From the NCBI RefSeq assembly GCF_018100925.1, contig NZ_JAGJEH010000003.1, forward strand, positions 372,001-436,000: a stretch of DNA of 64,000 nt, written 5' to 3'. This document shows positions 35,801 through 44,622 of the stretch, piece by piece. Source of the stretch: Pseudoalteromonas luteoviolacea (GTDB lineage: Bacteria > Pseudomonadota > Gammaproteobacteria > Enterobacterales > Alteromonadaceae). The number at the start of each line of letters is the position of its first letter. The first letter of the stretch is position 1. The translations under genes and the position numbers were made by a program. The notes beneath the pieces were generated by a model. That model had not been told where the DNA came from, searched no databases, and saw only the letters and a program-made list of their open reading frames with translations.

Positions 35801-36666
35801 CTCAGTGATTTCTCATTGTTTGGTTGATGTTCTAGCCAATTAATCTGAAAAGTTTCTTGATCAATACGTGCTGCACCATGATCTGTTGTACCAACCCAAA
35901 CAGCCTTATCTTGAGCTAGATAGAGGCGGTACACGTTTTTGTTATTGAACTGTGCATATGTTTGCCCAATCAACTGGGTGTTCCGATTCAATTGTGCATC
36001 AGGTAGCGTTATACGACATAGCCCCAATTGAGTACCAACCCAAAGAACCTGTTTTTGCTCAATAAGTAATGAGCGTATTCGCGCGGTTTTAAAAGGCAAA
36101 TCACACCCAGAAATATTGTTTAACCTTGTTACCTCGCCAGTATGACTATTTATATGATTTAACCCATCATTGCTTGCCACAAAGATGTTGCCATCTTTAT
36201 CTCCTGTAACTGCTCGAATATTGTTGTTAGACAGACTATTTGTCTTGTCCACATGGTGTTTGAAGTGCTGAAACTGGTTGGTCGTTGGGTCAAATACCGT
36301 CATGCCATCGGAAAATGTGCCAATCCAAATCCGCCCTTTTGCACCTACCCATAATGCGCGAATAAAATTGCCCGGTAGTGAATAAGGATTATCTGGGGTG
36401 TGCTCAAAGCGTTTAAAACGATAGCCATCATAACGTACTAAACCAAATTGTGTGCCTATCCAAATAAACCCTTGCTGATCCTGCACCATAGCTGTGACAA
36501 CCCCTTTGGGTATTTTTTCACTGTCGCCGACATGCTGAAAGATGAGTTCTCCTAACTCAAAAAAGCGGTGTTTAGATTCTGCGTGATGATTCGCTATCCC
36601 TTGAAGCGGCACATACAAACACAGTGCAGCAATTAAATAAGCGATAAACCGAATGAGCAAAGACAT
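32806..36666 (-). CDS. Beta-propeller sensor histidine kinase, orphan
   Basis: A protein of about 1286 residues. After a signal peptide come some fourteen two-component regulator propeller repeats (marks such as GFIWIGTQFGLVRYDG, GRIWIGTFSDGM, RLWVGTRNGLL), forming two periplasmic propellers. Next come a Y_Y_Y beta-sandwich (KLQGYDEDWIYT...LPPGRYHLHIKG), one membrane helix (LSLLLLIIGAFYGFY), a GAF domain, the phosphoacceptor helix with SGVAHEINTPLG, and an ATPase domain with NAVKHGF, DSGKGM and GGTGLGMHI. Related proteins in Bacteroidetes sense polysaccharides. Here there is no receiver or DNA-binding domain and no response regulator gene nearby. The ATG is used; a GTG two codons upstream is possible. 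Confidence 0.93.
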   Translation of the reverse strand: MSLLIRFIAYLIAALCLYVPLQGIANHHAESKHRFFELGELIFQHVGDSEKIPKGVVTAMVQDQQGFIWIGTQFGLVRYDGYRFKRFEHTPDNPYSLPGNFIRALWVGAKGRIWIGTFSDGMTVFDPTTNQFQHFKHHVDKTNSLSNNNIRAVTGDKDGNIFVASNDGLNHINSHTGEVTRLNNISGCDLPFKTARIRSLLIEQKQVLWVGTQLGLCRITLPDAQLNRNTQLIGQTYAQFNNKNVYRLYLAQDKAVWVGTTDHGAARIDQETFQINWLEHQPNNEKSLSHHWVNGIVQPSADEIWLATSGGGITVVDATSTDVIRHIRHEPLNEYSIALDTMGAMLVDDSGVVWVGTWGAGVSRYNPKNGAFRTFVRHLERPNSLSHSDIKGFAELDNGQIWVGNAQSGIDIIDPSVGVIGGFRPEPDNPQALADGYVRVMLQTRDGSVWAGTTNKGLHRFDFTKGRFYRYMIPEGLPSIQIVTLFETPQNRLWVGTGEGVALVNTLTQKVETLSAFSGHELLMGKSILNFAYDHANRLWVGTRNGLLVIFLDDKKVIEVSAEAGTTDSLSDNYINSLLIDNKQRLVVATPHGLDRLVHFDGLYAEFEPLNELAGRPAGTAGNLLEDAQGRLWNGYGWLDPEKRTWQNLTNADDWDIGTMWTGSYAKLRDGTMLYGGTKGILILRPDRWQSWQYQPKLVISELEVDNLTVPVPNQLQLPASTKSFSIEFSALDFTFPERNQYAYKLQGYDEDWIYTDASKRRITYTRLPPGRYHLHIKGTNRKGVWSQHQIDLSIVQQPKWFETTWFKLSLLLLIIGAFYGFYRWRVRGLKTQQVALDRLVQSRTENISMLGTIGQEITSTLQLDSVLERVYKHVNELMNADVFVIGILDPPRQRILCQLAIEQGKKLPSFEYVLTDKRRPAVWCINNQKELVINQIEELNRYVEDLAPPVSGASTESLIYLPLIIDKQVLGCLTVQSFKPSAFNDNDVQMLRTIANYTAIALANAESVEKLASTFEQLKDAHDNLKQTQEQLIQQEKMAGLGRLVSGVAHEINTPLGIGITASSHAVKELKECHDLFDSNKLTKTKLQSFIEVMTESLLLLESNLTRAAQLVKNFKQVAVDQSIEELGEVNLGQYLEDILMSLKPKWKHTDITLNTQFPDDIVFSTYPGAIAQILTNLVENAVKHGFDEGKQAGVIEISLVRTDTHIEWTFTDSGKGMNNETLKKVFDPFYTTRRSAGGTGLGMHIVYNIVTQKLQGEISCFSEPEQGCRFTIRLPIHGSVEKKD

Positions 36667-36859
36667 GTTCACTACGATATCCGATTAAAAAGTTCAAACA
36701 AATAAAGTGCATCTAGGCTTTCAGTATAGGTAAGGGATGAAAACTTGGAAAGAAACCAGAGCGTACCTGCGAAGTGAGGTAAACACAACCGAGATTGGCA
36801 CAGTTACAGTAAGTGACAGCACTCAAGGCGTTTAGAATGCTCTAGCCTAACACTGCCAT

Positions 36860-39800
36860 TTAATGAAAGTTTCGTGATTTAGCATCAAACCCTCGTAGCA
36901 ACTCACTGCGGTCAATTAAGCGTCCAGCAATAACATGGATTACATCCCCTTCTTTTTCAATAATCCCTTTTACTTCTAATAATGTCGCGCCTAGGTAAGC
37001 CTGCTTTTGTGCTCTAGCAGTGCCTGCCCATACCACCACGTTAATATTGCCTGTGTCATCCTCTAGCGTGAAAAACGTCACGCCTGCAGCTGTTCCAGGG
37101 GATTGCTTCCCCGTCACAACACCTATCACCGTCACCAAACTTTTGTGTGTTTTTTTACTTAAATCTGTCATCCGTGTAAATGCACCAAGCATTTCGGCCT
37201 CATCAAGCAAGGAGATCGGGTGTTGGTTAAGTGTAACCCCTGTCGCGGCGTAGTCCTCTAATAAATCTTCAAACGCATCTGGCGATTGAATAGAGGGCAT
37301 CTGATCATATGGCAGCGCATTAAAAAGGGGCAAAGTAGACTCTTGTTCCATCAGCTGCCAGCGAGCTGCATATCTATCATCGCTAAAACAAGACAGCGCA
37401 TTTGCAGATGCCAAGCGTTCGAGTGCCGCTTTCTCCACACCTAATTCAGACAAACACCGTACACTTGCAAACCCCTGCTCAGGACGTTTATCAGCTATGA
37501 GTATTGCGGTATTTTGATTAAGTCCCTTAATAATCCTAAAGCCTAACTGAATAGCCCACAGCCCTTCAACTTGGCATATGAAATGCTCATAGCGAGAGTG
37601 GTTCACACATACAGGTAAGACAGGCACATTGTGGCGCCTAGCATCTTGGAGTAGCTGTGAAGCACTGTAAAACCCCATAGGTAAACTATTGAGTAATGCG
37701 GTGTAAAACATCGCCGGATAATAGTACTTAAGCCAAGACGATGCATACGCTAATACGGCAAATGAAGCGGAGTGACTCTCGGGAAAGCCATACTCTCCAA
37801 ACCCACAGATCTGCTCAAAAATACGCTCTGCAAATTGACTATCGTACCCTCTTTGAGTCATGCCGTTGAGTAGCTTTTCTTTAAATTGCATCAACTCACC
37901 GGTCTTTTTCCAAGACGCCATCGCACGTCTGAGTTTATCGGCTTCCCCTCCCGAAAACCCAGCAGCAACCATCGCCAGCTTAATGACCTGCTCTTGAAAT
38001 ATTGGCACCCCTAAGGTGCGCTCCAGTACTGACTTCACAGCCTCGGAAGGGTAGGTAACAGGCTCCTCACCACTGCGCCGCTTCAAAAATGGATGCACCA
38101 TATCACCTTGAATTGGTCCCGGTCTCACAATGGCTATTTGAATCACTAAATCATAATAACACTGAGGTTTTAAACGAGGTAGCATGCTCATTTGTGCACG
38201 AGACTCAATTTGAAATACCCCCACAGTATCTGCTTTTTGAATCATGTCGTACACTTTTGGGTCATCTTGTAATCGGGTTAGCTGCGCAATGCTCAAGCTT
38301 CGCCCCGTATGTTGCTCAACCAGTTCAAATGTTTTACGAATAGCACTGAGCATACCCAAAGCCAGCACATCCACTTTTAGCAGAGCAAGGCTTTCTAAAT
38401 CGTCTTTATCCCACTGGATCACTGTACGCTCTGGCATTGCGGCATTTTCAACTGGCACTAAGTCATGTAGGGGCCCTGCTGAAATCACAAAACCACCGAC
38501 ATGCTGCGACAAATGACGCGGGAACCCCATGACTTCATTGACCAACTCGATAAACTGCGCACCTTTTAAGGAGCCGGGCTCTAAGCCCAACTCAACAATT
38601 TGCGCTTGCCAGTTCAAACCTCGATCACGTCGATTTACGTTTTTAATAAAGTAGACCAATTGCGACTCACTGATCCCAAGCGCCTTTCCCACATCGCGCA
38701 CCGCACTTTTAAAACGATAGGTAATTACAGTCGCAGCCAATGCAGCGCGTTTGCGGCCATACTTTTGATAAATATATTGGATCACCTCTTCGCGCCTTTG
38801 GTGTTCGAAGTCAACGTCGATATCAGGCGGTTCGTTGCGCTCTCGGCTAATAAAGCGTTCAAACAGAACCGCAACTTGACGGGGATCTACCGCCGTGATC
38901 TCTAAGCAGTAACACACCACAGAATTGGCCGCGGAGCCTCTTCCTTGATAGAGAATCCCCTGCTTTTTGGCAAACATCACGATGTCGTAAATTGTCAAAA
39001 AAAAGTAGGGATAGTCCAGCTCTTCAATTAAGCTCAACTCCTTTTCGATAGTCTTGGCAATATCATCAGGGACTCCTTCAGTAAAACGGCGCTGTATGCC
39101 TTTTGCTACCAAAGATCTTAAATATTGCATTGCTGTTTGGCCTTGTGGCACTAACTCACTGGGGTATTGGTAACGCAACTCATCTAAATTAAAGGTGCAC
39201 AGCTTTGCAATCTTTAATGACTCTGTGACCCAAGGTGGCTTAAATATTTTGCTGACTTTATCTTTTGAGCGCATTGCTCGCTCACAATTGTTCAGCAACT
39301 GGGCTTTAACTTGCTCAACACTTTGATTCTGACTGATGGCAGTCAGTACATGCTGGAGACGGATACGCTGAGCACTGTGCATTAACACTGCGCCCACGGC
39401 ACAAATTGGAAAATGCAGCTGCTGAGCCAATGTTTCACAGTGGTGCAGATATTGTTTTTCTTGATTACTTAAATTTCGCTGTATCCCTATCCAAACACGT
39501 GAGCCATGATGTCGAGAGAGCCAAGTCCCCCAGTTTTCATCCTCAACTTCCCCCTGCGGTAACCAAATTATCAAACAGTGTTTTACAGATAACAAATCCC
39601 ACTTTTCAAGAGCATACTCACCTTTGTCAGCCCGCCGTCGGGCATTGCTGATCACGCGACACAATTCGCTATAAGCCTTTTTATTTGGGCAAAGTAAAAC
39701 CACTTGTAGAGACTCCAAACGAAAAACGCTGCCGACAATCAATTTTAAGTCCAGCTCTTCATCTTTTATCAAGGTATGCGCACGCACAATACCAGCAAGA

Positions 39801-39928
39801 GAGCACTCATCGGTAATAGCCAGTGCTGAGTAGCCAAAAAAGTGGGCTTGTTTAACCAACTCTTCTGGGTGTGACGCGCCTGTCAAAAATGAAAAATTGC
39901 TCTGGCAAAAAAGCTCTGCGTACTGCAT
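36860..39928 (-). CDS. dnaE2: Error-prone DNA polymerase DnaE2 (ImuC)
   Basis: A 1022-residue C-family DNA polymerase. It starts with a PHP domain (FCQSNFSFLTGASHPEELV) and continues with the palm carrying the catalytic acids in EPPDIDVDFEHQRREEV. The fingers follow (PIQGDMVHPFLKRR, GFGEYGFPESHSASFA), and an OB-fold ends the protein (VVTGKQSPGTAAGVTFFTLEDD). The length and a missing C-terminal tau-binding tail fit DnaE2 and not the replicative DnaE1. In other bacteria it performs translesion synthesis with ImuA and ImuB and causes damage-induced mutation. Its ATG shares one base with the imuB stop (TAATG), so it is translated by coupling. It is the last gene of the SOS operon. Confidence 0.96.
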   Translation of the reverse strand: MQYAELFCQSNFSFLTGASHPEELVKQAHFFGYSALAITDECSLAGIVRAHTLIKDEELDLKLIVGSVFRLESLQVVLLCPNKKAYSELCRVISNARRRADKGEYALEKWDLLSVKHCLIIWLPQGEVEDENWGTWLSRHHGSRVWIGIQRNLSNQEKQYLHHCETLAQQLHFPICAVGAVLMHSAQRIRLQHVLTAISQNQSVEQVKAQLLNNCERAMRSKDKVSKIFKPPWVTESLKIAKLCTFNLDELRYQYPSELVPQGQTAMQYLRSLVAKGIQRRFTEGVPDDIAKTIEKELSLIEELDYPYFFLTIYDIVMFAKKQGILYQGRGSAANSVVCYCLEITAVDPRQVAVLFERFISRERNEPPDIDVDFEHQRREEVIQYIYQKYGRKRAALAATVITYRFKSAVRDVGKALGISESQLVYFIKNVNRRDRGLNWQAQIVELGLEPGSLKGAQFIELVNEVMGFPRHLSQHVGGFVISAGPLHDLVPVENAAMPERTVIQWDKDDLESLALLKVDVLALGMLSAIRKTFELVEQHTGRSLSIAQLTRLQDDPKVYDMIQKADTVGVFQIESRAQMSMLPRLKPQCYYDLVIQIAIVRPGPIQGDMVHPFLKRRSGEEPVTYPSEAVKSVLERTLGVPIFQEQVIKLAMVAAGFSGGEADKLRRAMASWKKTGELMQFKEKLLNGMTQRGYDSQFAERIFEQICGFGEYGFPESHSASFAVLAYASSWLKYYYPAMFYTALLNSLPMGFYSASQLLQDARRHNVPVLPVCVNHSRYEHFICQVEGLWAIQLGFRIIKGLNQNTAILIADKRPEQGFASVRCLSELGVEKAALERLASANALSCFSDDRYAARWQLMEQESTLPLFNALPYDQMPSIQSPDAFEDLLEDYAATGVTLNQHPISLLDEAEMLGAFTRMTDLSKKTHKSLVTVIGVVTGKQSPGTAAGVTFFTLEDDTGNINVVVWAGTARAQKQAYLGATLLEVKGIIEKEGDVIHVIAGRLIDRSELLRGFDAKSRNFH

Positions 39929-41343
39929 TAACTAAATATCCCATGCATAAACCAACGCTGCTGCCGATCTCTAAAAACCCATAGGCGCCGATAGTTTTCA
40001 TCTTGTGCCACAAAATAATCGCGCTCAACTTCATGACCATCCCACCACCCTGTTGCGATTCTCTCAGGGCCTTGTAGTAGTATCACTTTGCACTGTAAAG
40101 GCTGCACGCGAGGTAACAACAGATTAGGCCTACATAACGGTGGTTTTTGCTCTGGTACTGTTGTGCGTTTAGCGTGCACTAATGGCTCAACTCGACCTGT
40201 TGCGAGCTCGGGACGAGCATCGGCCATTGGTTGGATCCCTTGCACGGCCTCTTCGCCTAATTTTGCCTGTAAAGTACTCAATAAACCCGCAGCTGTCATT
40301 GTGCCAATACGTTCAGAGAATAAATCATCTGCCAATGTTTGCGGTTCACAGAGTATCGGCACTTTTAATGCCACAGCTTGTAAAGGAGCTGAGAGCTGAG
40401 TGCGCTCTAGTACAAGCTGACACAAAGCTTGCCATTTATCTGCTCGATACTCCCCTTGTGCGCTCCCTACACTCAATTGCAATGCGTCACAATCACGCTG
40501 ATAAAATGTTAACTCTATGGCCTGAGTCAGCTTATTGCGCAGCCGCAAAAACTGTTCTAGTTGCACAAGCAGTTTGAGTAATGGGCGGGCTAAAAAGTCG
40601 AGGTTCTCTATTTCATACAATAAGGTTACATGACGTTCAAATACTTCAGGCGGCTGATAAAAGGTGATCGGGTGATGCAGCTTACCCTGTAAACGCCCAA
40701 CATAATGTACTAATGCCGTATCGAATCGTTTACCGAGCTCCACCAATGGAATATCTAATAAGGCCTGTACTGTTTTCACACCTACACGCGTTAGCTTTTG
40801 TTGTTGCTGATTCGTCAACGCCAAAGTATTGATTGGCAGCTTGCCTAACTGCTTCATGAGTTGTTCACGGTTCTGACACAAGCTGTCAAACTGATTCTGT
40901 GCCAGCAGCTGTGCCGCAATAGGCGAATAGCCTAAGCTAAAATGATAATGCACATGCTGTGTTTCAAGTCGAGTTTGAATAACTTGCCAGTAATGGTCTA
41001 AGTCTTGATGTAAAGACAGCATACTCGACACTTTTAGCAATAGCCCTTCAGGTTCTGATAAATGTATTTCAGCAGTGTCTAAATAGAGCCATTGAGCCAA
41101 CTCAATTAAACGCTTTTGCGTATATACCTCACTGTATTCATGCACACATAACGACGAACTCATCGCCGCAGCAGCACCTAATCCCATACCTTTGCGCACC
41201 CCAAGCTGCTGAGCTGACCGATTCAACTGTATGACGCTGTGATTTTTACCTGAAACGATAATGGTCGGGGGCACTTGCATACCTTGAGCATGCAGGTTGT
41301 CCAATTGCAGCTGAGGAAAGTGTAAATAGAGCCAAAGAGCCAT
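39928..41343 (-). CDS. imuB: ImuB, catalytically dead Y-family polymerase homologue
   Basis: A 471-residue Y-family polymerase relative. The N-terminus WLYLHFPQLQLD replaces the usual catalytic YxDxDxFF pattern, and the later SxDE motif reads LSEPEGLLLKV, so the metal-binding acids are missing, as in known ImuB proteins. A helix-hairpin-helix region is visible near KLTRVGVKTVQALLDIP. The C-terminal tail should bind the beta clamp and partners; ImuB is the hub linking ImuA and DnaE2. It lies 4 bases after imuA. Confidence 0.93.
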   Translation of the reverse strand: MALWLYLHFPQLQLDNLHAQGMQVPPTIIVSGKNHSVIQLNRSAQQLGVRKGMGLGAAAAMSSSLCVHEYSEVYTQKRLIELAQWLYLDTAEIHLSEPEGLLLKVSSMLSLHQDLDHYWQVIQTRLETQHVHYHFSLGYSPIAAQLLAQNQFDSLCQNREQLMKQLGKLPINTLALTNQQQQKLTRVGVKTVQALLDIPLVELGKRFDTALVHYVGRLQGKLHHPITFYQPPEVFERHVTLLYEIENLDFLARPLLKLLVQLEQFLRLRNKLTQAIELTFYQRDCDALQLSVGSAQGEYRADKWQALCQLVLERTQLSAPLQAVALKVPILCEPQTLADDLFSERIGTMTAAGLLSTLQAKLGEEAVQGIQPMADARPELATGRVEPLVHAKRTTVPEQKPPLCRPNLLLPRVQPLQCKVILLQGPERIATGWWDGHEVERDYFVAQDENYRRLWVFRDRQQRWFMHGIFS

Positions 41344-41347
41344 AACC

Positions 41348-42052
41348 CTACCTGCTCGCGCGGCGCTGTGGCTGTAAAAAAGGTAACACTTGGGCTTCAG
41401 GAGCCTTTTGCTCAGTCTGCGCTATCACAAGGGGCCATAATAATCTCCAAGGTAGGGTTAATTGGGGTTTCGCCCAACCACCGCGTAATTTATTCACCTT
41501 AATTTTAAGCCCGTCAATACCAGGTTCGAGCTGCAAGCATAAACTCACAGGCAGAGAACCAAATTGAGAAACATCGTTACGTAACAAACAACACAAACTT
41601 TTTCCCGTTTGAGCGCTCAGTAATAAACGTTTCACCTGATGTACTTGCAGATCTCGATGCCATAACAATACGCTGCCGCAAGCTCCACTCTTTAAACACT
41701 GCTCTGCCGCCCATAGTGCTTCTTGGCAAGTGCTAGTCGAGATCACCCATACAAGTTCAGTCATAACATCCTGATGTACAAGCGCATGGGCATTGATACA
41801 GGCTGGCGGGTTTATCATGACGCATAGGCGCGATTGCGAGCGAATATAAGGTAGCAGTAAACGCACTTCCCCCACTCCCGTGTGGCTTTTTATATCCACC
41901 ACACCAGGCATAGGGAAACCACCATCAAGGTGTGCATCAAGCACATCATACCCAGTACTTACTTTTTCAACTAAGCGCTGAGTCAACGGTGCATTATCAG
42001 TCCCTTGCCAAACAAGGTTCTGATGCTGTAAGAAATCGATTAAATTAGCCAT
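41348..42052 (-). CDS. imuA: ImuA, RecA-like SOS mutagenesis protein
   Basis: A 234-residue protein with a RecA/SulA-like core (GYDVLDAHLDGGFPMPGVVDI, then GVGEVRLLLPYIRSQ). It lacks a proper Walker A lysine, typical for ImuA in proteobacteria. In known systems it modulates the ImuB-DnaE2 mutasome. I chose the ATG giving MANLIDFLQHQ: a start 16 codons upstream would place the LexA box inside the coding region. The box lies 14 bases before this ATG. There is no lexA2 or sulA in the operon. Confidence 0.93.
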   Translation of the reverse strand: MANLIDFLQHQNLVWQGTDNAPLTQRLVEKVSTGYDVLDAHLDGGFPMPGVVDIKSHTGVGEVRLLLPYIRSQSRLCVMINPPACINAHALVHQDVMTELVWVISTSTCQEALWAAEQCLKSGACGSVLLWHRDLQVHQVKRLLLSAQTGKSLCCLLRNDVSQFGSLPVSLCLQLEPGIDGLKIKVNKLRGGWAKPQLTLPWRLLWPLVIAQTEQKAPEAQVLPFLQPQRRASR

Positions 42053-42064
42053 ATCACACAATTC

Positions 42065-42082
42065 ACTGTATATATATACAGT
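42065..42082. promoter_or_regulatory. LexA (SOS) box between imuA and the SRAP gene
   Basis: ACTGTATATATATACAGT is a perfect palindrome and an exact match to the CTGT-N8-ACAG SOS box, with the ideal alternating AT core. It lies 14 bases before imuA and 92 bases before the SRAP-type gene on the other strand, so it very probably represses imuA-imuB-dnaE2 and may also control the divergent gene. Confidence 0.95.
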
Positions 42083-42174
42083 ATCATTGATCGATTTCAA
42101 AAGTGCAAGTTTATCGTCCGTATTGGCTGAACTATATTTGTCATAGCGGATACATTAATGTAGATGACAAGCAT

Positions 42175-42870
42175 ATGTGTGGCAGACTTAACATCACAGA
42201 TGACCCCTTTGTGATCCAAATTTTATTAGACTTGGGCATCGAAAACCCAATAGAGAAAATGCAGTTCTCACGCTTTAAACGAGCAACAGATAAAGTGAGT
42301 ATCATCTATCAAGAAAATAATCAGCGTAAAGTAACTGGCGCAACTTGGTGGTTGTTACTAGCACAAACTGAAACGGGCTTTAAGCCCTCTAAATATACCT
42401 CGTTCAATAGCCGCTACGACAAACTCAATGTCACAACCAGTGCCGCATATCACCCATTTCGACACCAGCGCTGTATTGTGGTTGCAAAAGGGTTTGGAGA
42501 GACACAATATAAAAATGGAAAGCCATTACATTATTATGATTTTCATGCACACAATGCGGCACTGTGTTTCGCAGGTCTGTATAAAAAGTGGCATCATCCA
42601 GTTACCAAAGAGCAGATATTTTCCTGCTCAATCATTACGCTTTCGCCGCACCCAAAGCTTGCGCCATACCACGATAAAGCCAGCCCATTTATTTTACCTC
42701 AACAGCCGAGGTTACTAGATCAATGGTTGGATGATACCTACCATAACGTGGCACACTTCACGCCCTTACTGACGCCATATTTGCCCCAAACATTAATTGC
42801 ACAACAAATTGATAAACCGAGCCGTTATAACCCCATAGGACCAGAAGTGATTATTCCGCAAGATCAGTAG
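42175..42870 (+). CDS. SRAP-domain protein (HMCES/YedK family)
   Basis: A 231-residue protein of the SOS-response-associated peptidase family, whose members shield abasic sites in single-stranded DNA by a covalent bond through Cys2. The start MCGR gives that Cys right after Met. Further marks are FNSRYDKL, the glutamate in KGFGETQ (FYEW in relatives), LCFAGLYKKW and the His in YHDKASPFIL. An upstream ATG would bury Cys2 and is rejected. The SRAP core is somewhat divergent; for instance the residues around the Glu differ from YedK. It is divergent from the imu operon and shares its LexA box. Confidence 0.88.
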   Translation: MCGRLNITDDPFVIQILLDLGIENPIEKMQFSRFKRATDKVSIIYQENNQRKVTGATWWLLLAQTETGFKPSKYTSFNSRYDKLNVTTSAAYHPFRHQRCIVVAKGFGETQYKNGKPLHYYDFHAHNAALCFAGLYKKWHHPVTKEQIFSCSIITLSPHPKLAPYHDKASPFILPQQPRLLDQWLDDTYHNVAHFTPLLTPYLPQTLIAQQIDKPSRYNPIGPEVIIPQDQ

Positions 42871-43018
42871 CAGTTACAAACAGCTCATGAAATAGGCAAG
42901 CACAGTAAAAAACTTAATACTAAATTAGTATTTTATTGTTTTATTAAAAATAGAGCTAAATATTTTATTCAACCTACCGACAAAAACAGCGAAATTACAA
43001 CTAAATAAGGAAAGGAAT

Positions 43019-44551
43019 ATGAAAGTTAAGTCTTTAGTACTTGCTTTGGCAGGCCTATTTGCAAGTCAAGCCTATGCTCAGTCAATCGCACAGCTAGATT
43101 TTGAACGCTCATCTGAAGGAATTGAGATCAATTACGGTGATATCACTTCCATAGGGCAAAGCAATCAATATCCAATATCGGGAAATTACAGTCTACAAGT
43201 GAATGCGCAGAGCCACTTCGAGATCCAACGCACATTCGCAATAAATCAAATATTTTCTCAATCAACCCCTTTCAAAGTCAGTTATGATATCAAGCTACCT
43301 GAGCTTGCTCATGCGCAATTTGCACAAAACCTCTCTTTCTACACATCATTCATGATTGAGTTCGAAGACGGCAGCCAAATGGTCGTGTACAACTCGGACG
43401 CCCACGTAGTTCCACCACAAGCAGACAGCATACATTCTTTTGATTTCAAAACAACACTGCCAAAGGGCAAAAAAATCACCAGTGTGACGGCTCAATGGAG
43501 TACCCACTTGCTTGAGGAAATGCCTGTTATCTTTGACAATATAGAAGCATCACTCGGTGAAAATAAAGGCGAAACGAGCACAGCAATTACGCACTTAACA
43601 ATCGATGGTAGCTCTGATTCAGCAATCGAAACGGAGCTTGAACGGTACTTTTCTGGCAACCCTTCCGTGGTAAATCATCACACTGACAATGGACAATATG
43701 CAATACAGGTCAATACCGATGAGTCTGGGCGCCACAAACTGAAATTCAACAAAACGAGCGGCCTTTTCATGGCTCACTCCACACATAACTACCTTGCAAC
43801 CTATGTCACATTGCATAACCCTAGTAATGAGCCTCGTACAATTACATTCTCAGGCCGTACTGACTTCACCAAAGAGCTTTCGGGCGCAGCTAATACAATT
43901 GCCAACTACAACACTCTAGTATTAGCTCCGAACGAGCGTAAGCTTGTCCCGCTGATGTTAGATTTCAGCGATGACTACTACACAGCACTGATCACTTCTA
44001 TCGCTTTTGATATTGAGGCAAGCGGTGTCATATTGATTGAAAATATAGACATGTATAGTGCGGCTACAGAAGTCGAAGGTGCAGCTTATCAAGTACGTAA
44101 TGATTATGAGTCAGGCAATGTCGAATTTACCACGCGTTACCCTGATCAAGTCTCGATTTCTCTCAATCAAGATACTCCTCTGTACGGTGAGCAAAGCCTA
44201 AAGATGGCCATTTCTCCTTGGCGCCAAGCAAGCTATTCTTACTTTTTCCCTTGGAGCTATGATGCCTACGCGACACAAATTCATACTATGTTAGATCTCA
44301 ATGTCACTGAGGCTGAATATGGTGAACCACTCCAAGTATGTACCGATGTCTACTACCGAGGTGGCGAACTTGAGTCATTTTGTGAAACTCGGACTTTAGG
44401 TAAAGGCAGCTTCCAAGTGGATGAAATATACCCACTTGATGACAGCAAGCAACTCTATCGCTTTTTAGTCCGAGTAAGGTCATTTAGTAATGCCTCCGCA
44501 ACGGTCAATGTTGATAACTTCTCATTAAAATATTGGAATAGCATTAAATAA
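43019..44551 (+). CDS. Secreted protein of unknown function, 510 aa
   Basis: A secreted protein with a clear signal peptide ending SQAYAQS. The mature part is beta-rich and seems built from about three jelly-roll-like modules: residues about 22-180, 190-350 and 360-510. Each module opens with a strand such as AQLDFERSS, THLTIDGSS or VRNDYESGN and closes with a strand of the type IFDNIEAS, ILIENIDMYSA or VNVDNFSLKYW. This repeating DN/EN-I pattern is common in carbohydrate-binding modules. One possible disulfide is seen (QVCTDV and SFCETR). No catalytic motif is recognised. AAGGAAAGGA precedes the ATG and a strong terminator follows. Polysaccharide binding is a guess from the architecture. Confidence 0.75.
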   Translation: MKVKSLVLALAGLFASQAYAQSIAQLDFERSSEGIEINYGDITSIGQSNQYPISGNYSLQVNAQSHFEIQRTFAINQIFSQSTPFKVSYDIKLPELAHAQFAQNLSFYTSFMIEFEDGSQMVVYNSDAHVVPPQADSIHSFDFKTTLPKGKKITSVTAQWSTHLLEEMPVIFDNIEASLGENKGETSTAITHLTIDGSSDSAIETELERYFSGNPSVVNHHTDNGQYAIQVNTDESGRHKLKFNKTSGLFMAHSTHNYLATYVTLHNPSNEPRTITFSGRTDFTKELSGAANTIANYNTLVLAPNERKLVPLMLDFSDDYYTALITSIAFDIEASGVILIENIDMYSAATEVEGAAYQVRNDYESGNVEFTTRYPDQVSISLNQDTPLYGEQSLKMAISPWRQASYSYFFPWSYDAYATQIHTMLDLNVTEAEYGEPLQVCTDVYYRGGELESFCETRTLGKGSFQVDEIYPLDDSKQLYRFLVRVRSFSNASATVNVDNFSLKYWNSIK

Positions 44552-44593
44552 TTGGCAAATATCACATCACTTACGATCACGATGTGAAAAAAC

Positions 44594-44622
44594 AAAAAGC
44601 GGAGCCATAGGCTCCGCTTTTT
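44594..44622. terminator. Strong bidirectional terminator
   Basis: AAAAAGCGGAGCC, loop ATA, GGCTCCGCTTTTT: a 13-bp perfect stem with A and T tracts on both sides, about 40 bases after the secreted protein gene. Confidence 0.95.

Noticed and set aside
42053..42100. Longer imuA start
   Set aside because: It would put the LexA box inside the coding sequence; the ATG at 42052 gives the family N-terminus.
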